NCBI GenBank assembly: GCA_963703125.1
Contig: OY969790.1
Location: 930,001 to 994,000 of the forward strand
DNA length: 64,000 nucleotides
Direction of reading: 5' to 3'
DNA from: MFD04716-140 sp963703125
GTDB taxonomy: Bacteria; Bacteroidota; Bacteroidia; Flavobacteriales; Flavobacteriaceae
Shown here: piece by piece, positions 1 through 9,087 of the stretch
How the letters are laid out: every line of letters starts with the position of its first letter
Position numbering within the stretch: position 1 is the first letter of the stretch
Made by a program: the position numbers and the translations under genes
The notes under the pieces: generated by a model
What the model was told of the DNA's origin: nothing
The model's input: the letters and a program-made list of their open reading frames with translations, nothing else
Database searches by the model: none

Positions 1-1200
1 TCCGCCGCCGCTCACAAAAGACATTCCCAAGGCTGGGTAGATGAGCTTATTGATGATTTGAATATACTTGTCACAAGGACGAAATCGGCTGTTTTAAAAA
101 AAGAAATCGTCTCCTTGGCATTTATTGGCAATGTGGTTGATGTTTGGGAAAGGTTTGACAAAGAAGGCATTTATATTCACCTAGGTTCTGACCAAACTTC
201 ACTTCATAATCCTTGGTCGGGCGGATATTATCCCGTTGACCTATCTTTTGAGGATTCGAATGATATGATGACCGCCGATCCGGAAGCTTTTAAGGAAAAG
301 GTGAAGGAATCCTTGCGGAGACAAGTTGCCGCTATCAATAGGCATTCAAGGAGAGGAACCTATTTCTTTGATTACGGAAATGCCTTTTTATTGGAGGCCT
401 CCAGAGCAGGCGCCGATGTGATGGCAGATAATCAAATAGATTTCAAGTACCCGTCCTATGTCCAGGATATTTTAGGGCCTATGTGCTTTGATTATGGTTT
501 TGGACCTTTCCGTTGGGTGTGCACTTCCGGAAATCCGGATGACCTGCGAAAAACGGATGCCATTGCGCTTGAGGTAATGACAGAAATTAAGAACTCGGCA
601 CCTGAGGAAATTCAGCAACAAATGCAGGACAATATCAAATGGATCCAAGAGGCCGAGCAAAATAAATTGGTTGTGGGCTCCCAGGCCCGAATTTTATATG
701 CCGATGCGGAAGGCCGTGCAAAAATTGCCGAAGCTTTCAACCAAGCCATAAAAACAGGGGAAATAACGGCACCCGTAGTTCTTGGTCGGGATCACCACGA
801 TGTAAGTGGCACCGATTCCCCATTTCGGGAAACCAGCAATATTTATGATGGCAGCAAGTTTACGGCCGATATGGCCATCCATAATGTCATCGGGGATAGT
901 TTTCGTGGTGCCACGTGGGTCTCCATCCATAATGGTGGTGGTGTAGGTTGGGGTGAAGTCATCAATGGTGGTTTTGGAATGGTATTGGATGGCTCTGAGG
1001 AAGCTTCCAGAAAACTACGGAACATGTTATTTTATGATGTCAACAACGGAATATCCAGAAGAAGTTGGGCCCGAAACGAAGAAGCGCTTTTTGCCATTAA
1101 AAGAGAAATGGACCGGACTCCCAATTTAAAGGTAACTTTACCACATTTAGTTGACGATGCCATTTTAGAAGAACTGTTTCATCAAGAAAACAAAGGTTAA
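1..1200 (+). CDS. hutU: Urocanate hydratase, C-terminal part (cut by window edge)
   Basis: Urocanase converts urocanate to imidazolone propionate, the second step of histidine degradation, in the cytoplasm with tightly bound NAD. The frame is open from base 1, so the start lies outside the window and about 400 residues of a protein that is usually 550-670 residues long are present. Recognisable blocks are SRRGTYFFDYGNAFLLEASR, the FDYGFGPFRWVCTSG segment and the C-terminal GGGVGWGEVINGGFGMVLDG stretch, all typical of the family. The TTG at 58 is not a real start, because the reading frame continues upstream in family-like sequence. hutG lies 4.5 kb downstream on the same strand, which supports a dispersed hut locus. 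Confidence 0.95.
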   Translation, partial: SAAAHKRHSQGWVDELIDDLNILVTRTKSAVLKKEIVSLAFIGNVVDVWERFDKEGIYIHLGSDQTSLHNPWSGGYYPVDLSFEDSNDMMTADPEAFKEKVKESLRRQVAAINRHSRRGTYFFDYGNAFLLEASRAGADVMADNQIDFKYPSYVQDILGPMCFDYGFGPFRWVCTSGNPDDLRKTDAIALEVMTEIKNSAPEEIQQQMQDNIKWIQEAEQNKLVVGSQARILYADAEGRAKIAEAFNQAIKTGEITAPVVLGRDHHDVSGTDSPFRETSNIYDGSKFTADMAIHNVIGDSFRGATWVSIHNGGGVGWGEVINGGFGMVLDGSEEASRKLRNMLFYDVNNGISRRSWARNEEALFAIKREMDRTPNLKVTLPHLVDDAILEELFHQENKG

Positions 1201-1327
1201 TTTATTTCCAGAACAGTTTTCAAGAAGGTGTCCCAAAACATTTATTTTGGAAAATACTTTTAGAACTTAGTAATTTAGTTGCGTAAACCAATTATTTTTA
1301 AAAACCTCCCAAACCATAGTATTCCGT

Positions 1328-2185
1328 ATGATTCAGTGCCCAATATGTAAAAACCCCGATTCCAGATTAAAATTTAAATTGACCTACGAAGTACATGCTT
1401 GCAAAAAATGCGGCTTTGAATTCTGCCCAGAAGCCAAATTCAATAAAAGCATGGACTCCGATCTTGACGAGCAAATTAGGGAAAAGGCACTCATTCAACT
1501 TCGTAAGGAGAATTTTAGGACCATTCTAGATTCCTTGAAAGACGAAATTAAACCTAATTTCAAAGGCTTGGAAGTTGGGCCCGGTTATGGTTGGTTCCTT
1601 GAAATTTGTAAGGACTATACCATTGATTGTGAGGGAATTGAACCTGAAGTGCGATTTAATGCGAAGTACCGGAAAAATGATCTAAAGGTTATCAATGGCT
1701 TTTATCCGGATGATATTCCTGCGAATACCAAATACGATTTTATTATATACAACGATGTTCTTGAACATCTGCCGAACCTGGAAAGGATTATTGGCGAGAA
1801 TCACGCCATGCTCAATACCAACGGAATTCTAATTATCAACATACCAATTCAAAATGGTATCATTTATTTCGCCGCGAAATTGGCCTACCGCTTTGGCACC
1901 AAATCGCTGCTTGACAGAATGTGGCAATTTAATTTTCACAGTCCGCATATGAGTTATTTTAGCAAAAGAAACCTGATCAATTTTGTGACGGGTCATTATT
2001 TTAAGGAAATCAAATCATTCAAACTAAAGACAATCAATCTTTCGGAAATCTCGGATCGCATCAAACAGGATAAAAATCAAAGTGGCCTTGCTAGGTTTGC
2101 CATTAGCCTGGGAGTCATCATTTTATTTCCTTTTTTAAAAATATTTCCGGACACTTTCTGTTTTTCCTTTAGAAAGACTGAATAG
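1328..2185 (+). CDS. Class I SAM-dependent methyltransferase with N-terminal zinc ribbon
   Basis: A 285-residue cytoplasmic methyltransferase whose substrate cannot be told. Residues 4-29 hold two CxxC pairs (CPIC and CKKC), a zinc ribbon often seen in methyltransferases of surface-sugar clusters. The SAM-binding motif I is GLEVGPGYGWF near residue 80, followed by the acidic motif II region and the YDFIIYNDVLEHL motif near residue 140. The C-terminus (about 255-275) is hydrophobic. It is followed 58 bp later by a membrane TPR protein and a GT2 glycosyltransferase, so modification of a lipid-linked or surface glycan is a reasonable inference. Confidence 0.85.
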   Translation: MIQCPICKNPDSRLKFKLTYEVHACKKCGFEFCPEAKFNKSMDSDLDEQIREKALIQLRKENFRTILDSLKDEIKPNFKGLEVGPGYGWFLEICKDYTIDCEGIEPEVRFNAKYRKNDLKVINGFYPDDIPANTKYDFIIYNDVLEHLPNLERIIGENHAMLNTNGILIINIPIQNGIIYFAAKLAYRFGTKSLLDRMWQFNFHSPHMSYFSKRNLINFVTGHYFKEIKSFKLKTINLSEISDRIKQDKNQSGLARFAISLGVIILFPFLKIFPDTFCFSFRKTE

Positions 2186-2243
2186 TTGGCATTAAACAAT
2201 AGTTTCCCTTTGTATATAAAAATGATCAAGTTCAATAACCAGT

Positions 2244-4649
2244 ATGATGAATAAATGGATCGATAGGCTTTATCAACTTACCAGTTTTAATAAGAAAAAC
2301 TATAGTTCCCTTAGGAATCCTCTTTTTTTGGTTTTGGCCTTTTTAATGATTATTTCCATCTCTTTGGCCTATTCCAATCACTTTTCGAACGGGTTTCATT
2401 TTGATGATTCCCATACGATCAACGACAACAATGCTATTAAAGAAGTTGATGTCGTAAAGTTCTTTACCGATGCATCTACCTTCAGTGCTTTGACCACCAA
2501 TCAAGCCTACAGACCTTATACCACTTTGGAAAATGCGATCGACTATAAACTTGCCGGAGGTTTAGAGCCCAACGTTTTTCATATACACATTTTCCTAAGT
2601 TTCGTGCTAACGTGCCTTGTACTGTGCTTTTTCGTCAAAAAACTTTTGGACAAAATAAATTACTCCAATTACAATCAATTTTGGGGACTGCTTGTAGCTG
2701 CCCTATTTGGGCTATTGTGCGCCAATGCCGAGACCGTAAACTATATCATTCAAAGAGCGGAAATCATCTCCGGACTTTATGTTTTATTGGGCTTTTCGTT
2801 CTTTCTTCTTGGTGGAAATTGGAGAAAAAAGTATCTCTACCTGCTTTTTCCGTTCATTGGGTTTTTCGCGAAAGAAATGACCTTTGTTTTTGCACCGTTA
2901 TTGCTACTTTATTTTTTGATTTTCGAAGAAGATGTAGATATGCTACATTTTTATCGAAAAGTCGAGTTCAAGAAATGCCTAAAATCATTTGGTAAGGCCG
3001 CACCGGCCTTTGTGCTTACCATTGCCTTTTACATTTTCTATAACAGCATGCTCCCTGAAACATTCAATCCCGGGGGATTGGACCGAATTAAATATCTCAT
3101 TACCCAGCCCATGGTCATGTTGCATTATATCGTGACCTACTTTGTACCCTATAACCTTACAGCTGATTCCGATTGGATGGTTTATGACTCTATTTGGGAT
3201 TACCGTGCTATTTTGGGAATCCTGGGAATATTGATTTTGGTCCTCTTATCGCTAAAAGCTTCCAAAAAAAGGTTCACCAAATTATTTTCATTTGGAATGC
3301 TTTGGTTTTTCATAACCTTGTTGCCAAGCTCATCTTTCATTGCCTTTGCGGAAGTGCAAAACGACCATCGCAGTTTCATTCCATATATGGGGCTGACCAT
3401 TGCATTTGTTTTTGGAACTATATTTCTTTTGGAGAGATATGCCCCAAAATTAGTAGCACAAAAAACTGGTCAGACTGTTTTGGCAAGCCTACTGATAGTC
3501 TTTCTTTCCGCAAATGCATACGGAGTTTACCAACGCAATAAAGTCTGGAAAGATGAATTGAGCCTGTGGCACGACGTTACCATTAAAAGCCCTAAAAATG
3601 GTAGGGGCATGATGAATTACGGTCTCGCTTTGATGGAAAAGGCGGATTATGAAAATGCCGAAAAATACTTTAACAAGGCCCTTGAACTGACGCCCAATTA
3701 TCCAACTTTATTTATCAACCTTGGTATTTTAAAAGCTGCCAAAGGAAATTCACCTGAGGCAGAGGAACATTTCAAAAAGGCGATAACCCTAAACGTTAAC
3801 AACCATACATCCCATTATTATTACGGACGATACCTTTTGAACGCCGAACGGTTTGAGGAAGCAAAGATTTCGTTACAGAGGGTTTTGGAAATATCACCTA
3901 ATTTTGGAAACACCAATGAACTACTGATGAAGGCGTACCACGGGGCCAGGGATTGGAACGGACTAAAATCATTTAGTGGTCAGCTTTTGCAAAAAACTCC
4001 CAATGACGAAATGGCCAAGAAGTATTCAGATTATGCTATTGATGAAAAATCATTGGCGAATATTTTTGAAGAGGAGGTTGTAAGCTCGCCCTCGCCCGAA
4101 AAGTACCTTGATCTTAGTTTAAAATATTTTAATGAAAGTACCTATGAAAAGTGTATTTCCGCTGCGGAAAAAGCTATTGAAATGAAACCGGACTATCCGG
4201 AAGCGTATAACAACATTGGTATTGCGTATTTTTATCTTAAAAATTATCAGCAGGCGATGGCAGCATATACACAGGCCCTGAAATTGAAGCCGGGTTACAC
4301 TTTGGCTGAAAATAATTTAAGGGAGGCCCAAACGGAAATGAACAAAACGGAAAATTCCAAGATCACTGCCTTGGATAAAAAGGCTTCTGATAATTTTATA
4401 AACATAAGTCTCACCTATTACAATGCCGGTAAATTTGTTGAGGCCATAGAAGCGGCAAAGAAATCAATAGAAATAATGCCAAATGCCAACGCTTATAATA
4501 ATATTTGTTCCTCTTACAACCAGTTAAAACAATATGACAAAGCGATAACCGCATGCGAAAAAGCCCTAAAACTAGATGCGAACCATAAACTGGCAAAAGG
4601 GAATCTAGCATACGCCCAGCAACAACATTCCAGGGATCCCAAAAATTAA
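2244..4649 (+). CDS. Multispanning membrane protein with C-terminal TPR repeats (TMTC / GT-C glycosyltransferase-like)
   Basis: An 801-residue protein. A first membrane helix (about 26-46) is followed by FHFDDSHTINDNN near residue 50, which resembles the acidic first-loop motif of GT-C glycosyltransferases (PMT/TMTC families). Roughly ten hydrophobic segments extend to about residue 435. The rest (about 450-800) is a run of tetratricopeptide repeats recognisable by units such as YENAEKYFNKALELTPNYP and YQQAMAAYTQALKLKPGY. The architecture matches TMTC-like proteins that use polyprenyl-phosphate sugars. The GT2 gene directly downstream could supply such a donor. Two adjacent ATGs (2244 and 2247) are possible starts. 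Transferase activity is inferred from architecture only. Confidence 0.75.
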   Translation: MMNKWIDRLYQLTSFNKKNYSSLRNPLFLVLAFLMIISISLAYSNHFSNGFHFDDSHTINDNNAIKEVDVVKFFTDASTFSALTTNQAYRPYTTLENAIDYKLAGGLEPNVFHIHIFLSFVLTCLVLCFFVKKLLDKINYSNYNQFWGLLVAALFGLLCANAETVNYIIQRAEIISGLYVLLGFSFFLLGGNWRKKYLYLLFPFIGFFAKEMTFVFAPLLLLYFLIFEEDVDMLHFYRKVEFKKCLKSFGKAAPAFVLTIAFYIFYNSMLPETFNPGGLDRIKYLITQPMVMLHYIVTYFVPYNLTADSDWMVYDSIWDYRAILGILGILILVLLSLKASKKRFTKLFSFGMLWFFITLLPSSSFIAFAEVQNDHRSFIPYMGLTIAFVFGTIFLLERYAPKLVAQKTGQTVLASLLIVFLSANAYGVYQRNKVWKDELSLWHDVTIKSPKNGRGMMNYGLALMEKADYENAEKYFNKALELTPNYPTLFINLGILKAAKGNSPEAEEHFKKAITLNVNNHTSHYYYGRYLLNAERFEEAKISLQRVLEISPNFGNTNELLMKAYHGARDWNGLKSFSGQLLQKTPNDEMAKKYSDYAIDEKSLANIFEEEVVSSPSPEKYLDLSLKYFNESTYEKCISAAEKAIEMKPDYPEAYNNIGIAYFYLKNYQQAMAAYTQALKLKPGYTLAENNLREAQTEMNKTENSKITALDKKASDNFINISLTYYNAGKFVEAIEAAKKSIEIMPNANAYNNICSSYNQLKQYDKAITACEKALKLDANHKLAKGNLAYAQQQHSRDPKN

Positions 4650-4697
4650 TTGTGGTCCCTTTTTATAAATAACCAAAATTTCAAAAGGCGAAAACTG

Positions 4698-5660
4698 ATG
4701 GAACCAAACATTTTTGAAAGGCAGAAGGTGGCGGTAGTTATTCCGTATTATAATGCTTCCGATAAAATTACCCAAGTTGTTTCGAAGCTTCCGACCTATA
4801 TCAATTGGGTCATTATTGTAGATGACAAGAGTCCAGATATACTTCCAAAAACAGAAATTCAAAATCTTCTAAACCCAAAAACCATTTGTTTTTTTCTTGG
4901 GAACGATGTAAATCTAGGGGTTGGTGGTGCCACAAAAAAAGGGTTTGAAAAAGCCATTGAAATCGGTGCGGAACTGGTCATAAAAGTGGATGCCGATAAC
5001 CAAATGGATTTAGGCTTTGTTCCTGAACTTCTTGAACCGCTTCTTTTAAATCAATCCGATGTTGCCAAAGGAAACAGGTTTAGGGATTTAAAGGCCATTC
5101 GAAGAATGCCCCTGATCCGGAGAATTGGCAATTTGGGACTGTCATTCCTTATAAAGGCCGCTACCGGATATTGGCATAACTTTGATCCCACCAATGGGTT
5201 TTTTGCCATCAAGACCGACACCCTTAAAAAATTGGATTTTTCTAAATTGGCCGATCGCTATTATTTTGAAACATCCTTGTTGGCAGCGCTCTATTTTGAA
5301 AAGGCAAAAATCAAGGACATTCCAATGCCCGCCATTTATGGGGATGAAAAATCGGCCATGCGCTTATGGCAAATGCCCTTTGTATTCGGGTTCAAATTGA
5401 CGGGTACCTTTGCGAAACGAATCGTAAAGGAATATTTTTTATATGACTTCAACATCGGTTCCATATACATCTTGTTCGGGCTGCCCCTATTCATTTTCGG
5501 GGTTGTTTTCGGCATCTCCGAGTGGATCTATTATGCTTCCATTGACACTTTTGCGCCAACAGGGACTATTATGATCGTTACCCTGTCGGTGATTTTGGGT
5601 TTTCAATTATTATTGCAGGCCATTCAATACGATATTATCAATGCCCCCAAAACCACTTAA
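4698..5660 (+). CDS. Family 2 glycosyltransferase with C-terminal membrane helices
   Basis: A GT-A fold transferase of about 320 residues. The start is set at ATG 4698, which opens the family-like sequence (MEPNIFERQKVAVVIPYYNA) and has AAAAGGCG upstream; the open frame extends back to a TTG at 4650. Motifs are VAVVIPYYN for the nucleotide-sugar site, the acidic VDDKSPD, and the metal-binding DxD as VDADNQMD near residue 110. Two hydrophobic helices lie near residues 255-315, as in polyprenyl-phosphate sugar transferases related to DPM1 and GtrB. With the preceding TPR membrane protein it may form a donor-making and transferring pair; this is inferred from order and spacing (48 bp). Confidence 0.85.
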   Translation: MEPNIFERQKVAVVIPYYNASDKITQVVSKLPTYINWVIIVDDKSPDILPKTEIQNLLNPKTICFFLGNDVNLGVGGATKKGFEKAIEIGAELVIKVDADNQMDLGFVPELLEPLLLNQSDVAKGNRFRDLKAIRRMPLIRRIGNLGLSFLIKAATGYWHNFDPTNGFFAIKTDTLKKLDFSKLADRYYFETSLLAALYFEKAKIKDIPMPAIYGDEKSAMRLWQMPFVFGFKLTGTFAKRIVKEYFLYDFNIGSIYILFGLPLFIFGVVFGISEWIYYASIDTFAPTGTIMIVTLSVILGFQLLLQAIQYDIINAPKTT

Positions 5661-5666
5661 ACCCCT

Positions 5667-6638
5667 ATGAGCAAAATGGGTTACAAAACTCCAGAGCCGG
5701 CCCTTTGGACCGGAAGAACTTCTGACCGGCAATTGTATTTGCACGAAACGGTCTCATGTATTCCCATTGATGCACTTAATAAAAATGTTTCTGGGAAAAC
5801 TTTTGCCATTATAGGCTATGATTGTGATGAAGGGGTACGGCGAAATAATGGAAGAACAGGTGCCGTAAATGGTCCCGGAGCCATTCGCAGACAATTGGCA
5901 AGAATGCCCAACCATTTAAGTGAAAACACGCAACTTATTGATGTTGGTTCTCTAAGTTGTATGAATGGCGATTTAGAAGCTTGTCAAAAAAGCTTGTCGG
6001 GCATTGTTCTGGAAGTCCTTGAAAAAAGAGCCTTCCCGATCGTCCTTGGTGGCGGTCATGATATTGCCTATGGACACTATAACGGCATCAAAGAATATGT
6101 GGACAAAAAAGGCCGCATCGGCATTATTAATTTTGACGCCCATTTTGACCTGCGTTCCAGCGAAAACGAAGCTAATTCCGGTACTCCGTTTTATCAAATC
6201 GCCAAGGACTGTAAAACTGAAGGAACCCCCTTTAAATATCTTTGCCTGGGAATCAGAAAGGATGCCAACGATCGCATTCTTTTTCAAACGGCCCAAGATT
6301 ATGGTGTCCCATACGTTGAAAACAAAAATTTTAACCTTCATCATATAAAGGACATTGAAAGTACTTTAAACCAATTCATAAAGGAAGTGGACCATATTTA
6401 TGTGACCATTGATATGGATGGGTTTTCTTCGGCCTATGCACCGGGTGTAAGTTCTCCGTATCCAACAGGTTATGACCCTGCGATCGTTTTTGAATCACTT
6501 CAATTTATTTTGGATTCCAAAAAGTTGATAAGCTTGGACCTCGCCGAAATGAACCCTACGCATGATATTGATAACCAGACCGCAAAGTTGGCCGCTGCTT
6601 TGGTGCATTTTGTAATTCATACCGTCCAAGACATATAA
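5667..6638 (+). CDS. hutG: Formimidoylglutamase (arginase superfamily)
   Basis: Predicted to hydrolyse N-formimidoyl-L-glutamate to glutamate and formamide, the last step of the three-enzyme-plus-hydrolase hut route. The 323 residues carry the binuclear manganese motifs of ureohydrolases: GGGHDIAYGHY near 130, NFDAHFDLR near 156 and TIDMDGFSSAYAPGVSSP near 250. The length is normal. It starts 6 bp after the GT2 gene, so it may share its transcript. Agmatinase and arginase are alternatives within the same superfamily, but the presence of hutU in the window favours formimidoylglutamase. It converges with the next gene, with only 11 bp between the stop codons. Confidence 0.85.
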   Translation: MSKMGYKTPEPALWTGRTSDRQLYLHETVSCIPIDALNKNVSGKTFAIIGYDCDEGVRRNNGRTGAVNGPGAIRRQLARMPNHLSENTQLIDVGSLSCMNGDLEACQKSLSGIVLEVLEKRAFPIVLGGGHDIAYGHYNGIKEYVDKKGRIGIINFDAHFDLRSSENEANSGTPFYQIAKDCKTEGTPFKYLCLGIRKDANDRILFQTAQDYGVPYVENKNFNLHHIKDIESTLNQFIKEVDHIYVTIDMDGFSSAYAPGVSSPYPTGYDPAIVFESLQFILDSKKLISLDLAEMNPTHDIDNQTAKLAAALVHFVIHTVQDI

Positions 6639-6649
6639 AATACCCACAG

Positions 6650-7543
6650 TTACTCCCTAATCCAAATATCCGTTCGCAAGCCTTTATCAAATGAAACCAA
6701 CCTCGGTTTTGGATTACTGCCATTGAACTCCAATTTAGAGGCAAAGGTTAATTTTTTGTCATTATTGAAGGCCACCCAATGCGGTGTAAACGGAGCCTCA
6801 AGTTGGTCAATAATATTTTTGTTTCCCGCTTCATCAATGACATAAAAGCATCTTTTCCCCCAATAGGCCACAAGCAATTGACCGTTGTAATAATCGACAT
6901 CGAATAACTGATTACGGCCTAGCGCAGGCTCGCTCGTCATCTCTTCGGTCAAATCTCCCCAGGCCTTTAAGATATTTCCTTTTGTATCGGTCAACCAACA
7001 TTTGTCATCGGAAAGGAGCAAAAGGTTACCGCTACCTAAAAATCTGGTTCTTTTGATTTCATGGTCAAAATTGAAATAGGGTATAGGCGTTTCTCCCTTT
7101 TTTACGATGAACATTCCCGGGTATCGACAAAAAACAATTTCCAAATCCGAGGGCATGAAAACCCCCCCTTCCCCTATTCGCCATCGATCTTCAAACCATG
7201 GCCAAATCTCTGTTGTTTCTCCGTCCAAAGAAACTTTAAGTACCCTTGTTTCAAACGTATCCCGTTCTTGGACAAATCTCCTTTCAATAAGATAAATGGT
7301 TTCGTCCTTGGCATAAATCATAAAATCACTTGCAGGAAATTCTGAGGTGATCAACGGCCTGGGTTCAACACCGTCAGTCCATATCATAACACATGCATGA
7401 TGCTCTTTATCATTAATTGGATTGACATAAGACCAAAGTACATGGTCGCCCACCACTGTTAAATTTCCAGTAGGATGGGCCCACAATCCCGAATGTAAGA
7501 ATAACACCGAAACAACTGTTAATATGGTCAAATATCCTTTCAT
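6650..7543 (-). CDS. Secreted protein of unknown function, beta-propeller-like
   Basis: About 297 residues. The start is placed at ATG 7543 (MKGYLTIL), which begins a clear signal peptide ending near LWAHP; an earlier in-frame ATG at 7561 would overlap the homogentisate dioxygenase stop. The mature protein consists of repeated short beta-strand segments with regularly spaced aromatic residues and D/G turns (for example RVLKVSLDGETTEIWPW and KCWLTDTKGNILKAWGD), suggestive of a six-bladed propeller. No catalytic motif is recognised. It directly follows hmgA in the same direction and probably shares its transcript; no link to tyrosine catabolism is evident from the sequence. Confidence 0.6.
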   Translation of the reverse strand: MKGYLTILTVVSVLFLHSGLWAHPTGNLTVVGDHVLWSYVNPINDKEHHACVMIWTDGVEPRPLITSEFPASDFMIYAKDETIYLIERRFVQERDTFETRVLKVSLDGETTEIWPWFEDRWRIGEGGVFMPSDLEIVFCRYPGMFIVKKGETPIPYFNFDHEIKRTRFLGSGNLLLLSDDKCWLTDTKGNILKAWGDLTEEMTSEPALGRNQLFDVDYYNGQLLVAYWGKRCFYVIDEAGNKNIIDQLEAPFTPHWVAFNNDKKLTFASKLEFNGSNPKPRLVSFDKGLRTDIWIRE

Positions 7544-7548
7544 TGCCC

Positions 7549-8706
7549 TTATTTCAACCAAGATTGATAATACTTCCCATCATCAATATCCATGGCTGTC
7601 TGGGTCAACTTTAAAGGTTTAAAGGTATCTATCATTACTGCCAATTCCTCGGTTTTTGTCTTACCGATACTCGCTTCATACGTTCCTGGGTGGGGGCCGT
7701 GCGGAATTCCTGCCGGATGCAAAGAAATATATCCCTTCTCTATATTCTTCCGACTCATAAAATCCCCGTCCACATAATACAAAACCTCATCAGAATCAAT
7801 ATTGGAATGGTTATAGGGCGCCGGTATGGATTGCGGGTGATAATCGTACATGCGTGGCACGAAAGAACACACCACAAATGCGTTCGTCTCAAAAGTTTGG
7901 TGTACGGGTGGTGGCTGGTGCACACGCCCGGTAATCGGTTCAAAATTATGTATTGAGAAGCCGTATGGGAAATTATACCCGTCCCAGCCAATAATGTCAA
8001 AAGGATGGCTGGCATAGACCATATGATGCAATTGGCCTTGTTTTTTGACCTTGATCAAAAAATCACCCGTTTTATCGTGCGTTTGCAAATTTTGAGGGAG
8101 TTTGAAATCCCGTTCGCAGTAAGGGGAGTGTTCCAAATGTTGTCCGAACCAATTCCGATATCTTTTGGGGGTATAAATGGGATGATAGCTTTCGGTCACC
8201 AACAATCTATTGTCTTCCGAATCAAATTCGATCTGATAGATCATTCCCCTGGGAATCAAAAGATAGTCCCCATATTCAAAAGGAATTTCCCCCAACATCG
8301 TTTTTAACGTTCCGGTTCCTTTATGAACAAATAAAAGTTCATCGGCATCGGTATTTTTATAAAAATAATCGGTCATGGACTTCTTGGGTGCCGAAAGACC
8401 AATATGGACATCATTATTGAAAAGAACGGTTTTTCTACTATCCAAATAATCATCTTCCGGCCGCACTTCAAAACCTTTCAACAACCGCGATTTTATATTA
8501 TAATCCACTTCGGCCCTCGGGGATACATCCAACGTTTTAATCACTTCCTTAACCTGTGTTGGCCGTTGTAGATGGTACATTAAAGTGGACATGCCATCAA
8601 AACCGATAGTGCCAAAAAGTTGTTCATAATACAAACTGCCGTCTGCCTTCCTAAACTGTGTATGTCTTTTCTGGGGTATTTTACCGAGTTTATGATATAA
8701 GGGCAT
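7549..8706 (-). CDS. hmgA: Homogentisate 1,2-dioxygenase
   Basis: A cytoplasmic Fe(II) dioxygenase that opens the ring of homogentisate to maleylacetoacetate in tyrosine and phenylalanine catabolism. The cupin-type C-terminal half shows the iron-ligand region PYNHSNIDSDEVLYY (His and Glu) and the second His in HPAGIPHGPHPG, matching the pattern of the family. Length (about 385 residues) fits the shorter bacterial forms. The start is placed at ATG 8706 (MPLYHKLGKIPQKRHTQF), eight codons inside the longest open frame, because the family sequence begins there. No other gene of the pathway is nearby. Confidence 0.92.
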   Translation of the reverse strand: MPLYHKLGKIPQKRHTQFRKADGSLYYEQLFGTIGFDGMSTLMYHLQRPTQVKEVIKTLDVSPRAEVDYNIKSRLLKGFEVRPEDDYLDSRKTVLFNNDVHIGLSAPKKSMTDYFYKNTDADELLFVHKGTGTLKTMLGEIPFEYGDYLLIPRGMIYQIEFDSEDNRLLVTESYHPIYTPKRYRNWFGQHLEHSPYCERDFKLPQNLQTHDKTGDFLIKVKKQGQLHHMVYASHPFDIIGWDGYNFPYGFSIHNFEPITGRVHQPPPVHQTFETNAFVVCSFVPRMYDYHPQSIPAPYNHSNIDSDEVLYYVDGDFMSRKNIEKGYISLHPAGIPHGPHPGTYEASIGKTKTEELAVMIDTFKPLKLTQTAMDIDDGKYYQSWLK

Positions 8707-8790
8707 GGCTCTCTGATTTATAAGTATCACCTAAAATTACGACAATTATAAGATTTTATAAAACTGTGTTTGGAATGTAAGGAGCTATTA

Positions 8791-8892
8791 ACCAGATGAT
8801 AGGATGAAAGATAAAAGACGACAGACCAAAATACGGATTGTCACTTGTTTCTGGATATTTTTATAACGGTCAAGGGCCATCAGGTTAATAAC
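8791..8892. repeat. Dispersed non-coding repeat, copy 1
   Basis: About 100 bp between hmgA and ndh that recurs at 44544-44667. Shared blocks include ACCAGAYGATAG, ATAAAAGAC, the 15-mer GATTGTCACTTGTTT, and TATAACGGTC. This copy lacks a roughly 25-bp GC-rich stretch found in the second copy. It has no open reading frame and no obvious hairpin. The strand and function are unknown. Confidence 0.7.
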
Positions 8893-8952
8893 TTACATTG
8901 GTTTGTGTAGAATTTAAAATTAATTGCCCGAGCGGCAGAAAGGCACTAACAT

Positions 8953-9035
8953 TGTCAGAAATAAAAAAAGCCTCCCTTTATGGAAAGCCTTTCATTGGCC
9001 CTTACCTACAAGTAGGTTTTGGGTCACAACACAAC
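8953..9035 (-). ncRNA. Candidate small RNA or short leader transcript with its own promoter box and terminator
   Basis: On the minus strand a perfect TATCTTTG (-7 type box, 9047-9040) is followed about 70 nt later by a hairpin and T-run (8965-8993). Between them lies a small stem, ACCTA/TAGGT, at 9003-9016. No -33 TTG is seen upstream, so the promoter is uncertain, and the segment could simply be the 3' untranslated region of ndh. It encodes no plausible peptide. This is a candidate only. Confidence 0.3.
8965..8993 (-). terminator. Rho-independent terminator downstream of ndh
   Basis: Read on the minus strand: a 12-bp stem (GAAAGGCTTTCC pairing with GGGAGGCTTTTT through several G-U pairs), loop ATAAA, then a run of seven T. 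It lies about 95 bp after the ndh stop. Confidence 0.6.
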
Positions 9036-9087
9036 GTTGCAAAGATAGCAAAGCTTTTTTGATATTTTGTATATCTGAATTCAGAAA

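Noticed and set aside
9075..9084. CTGAATTCAG palindrome near the ndh stop
   Set aside because: Too short and without the four-base spacer of the anaerobic motif; likely chance.
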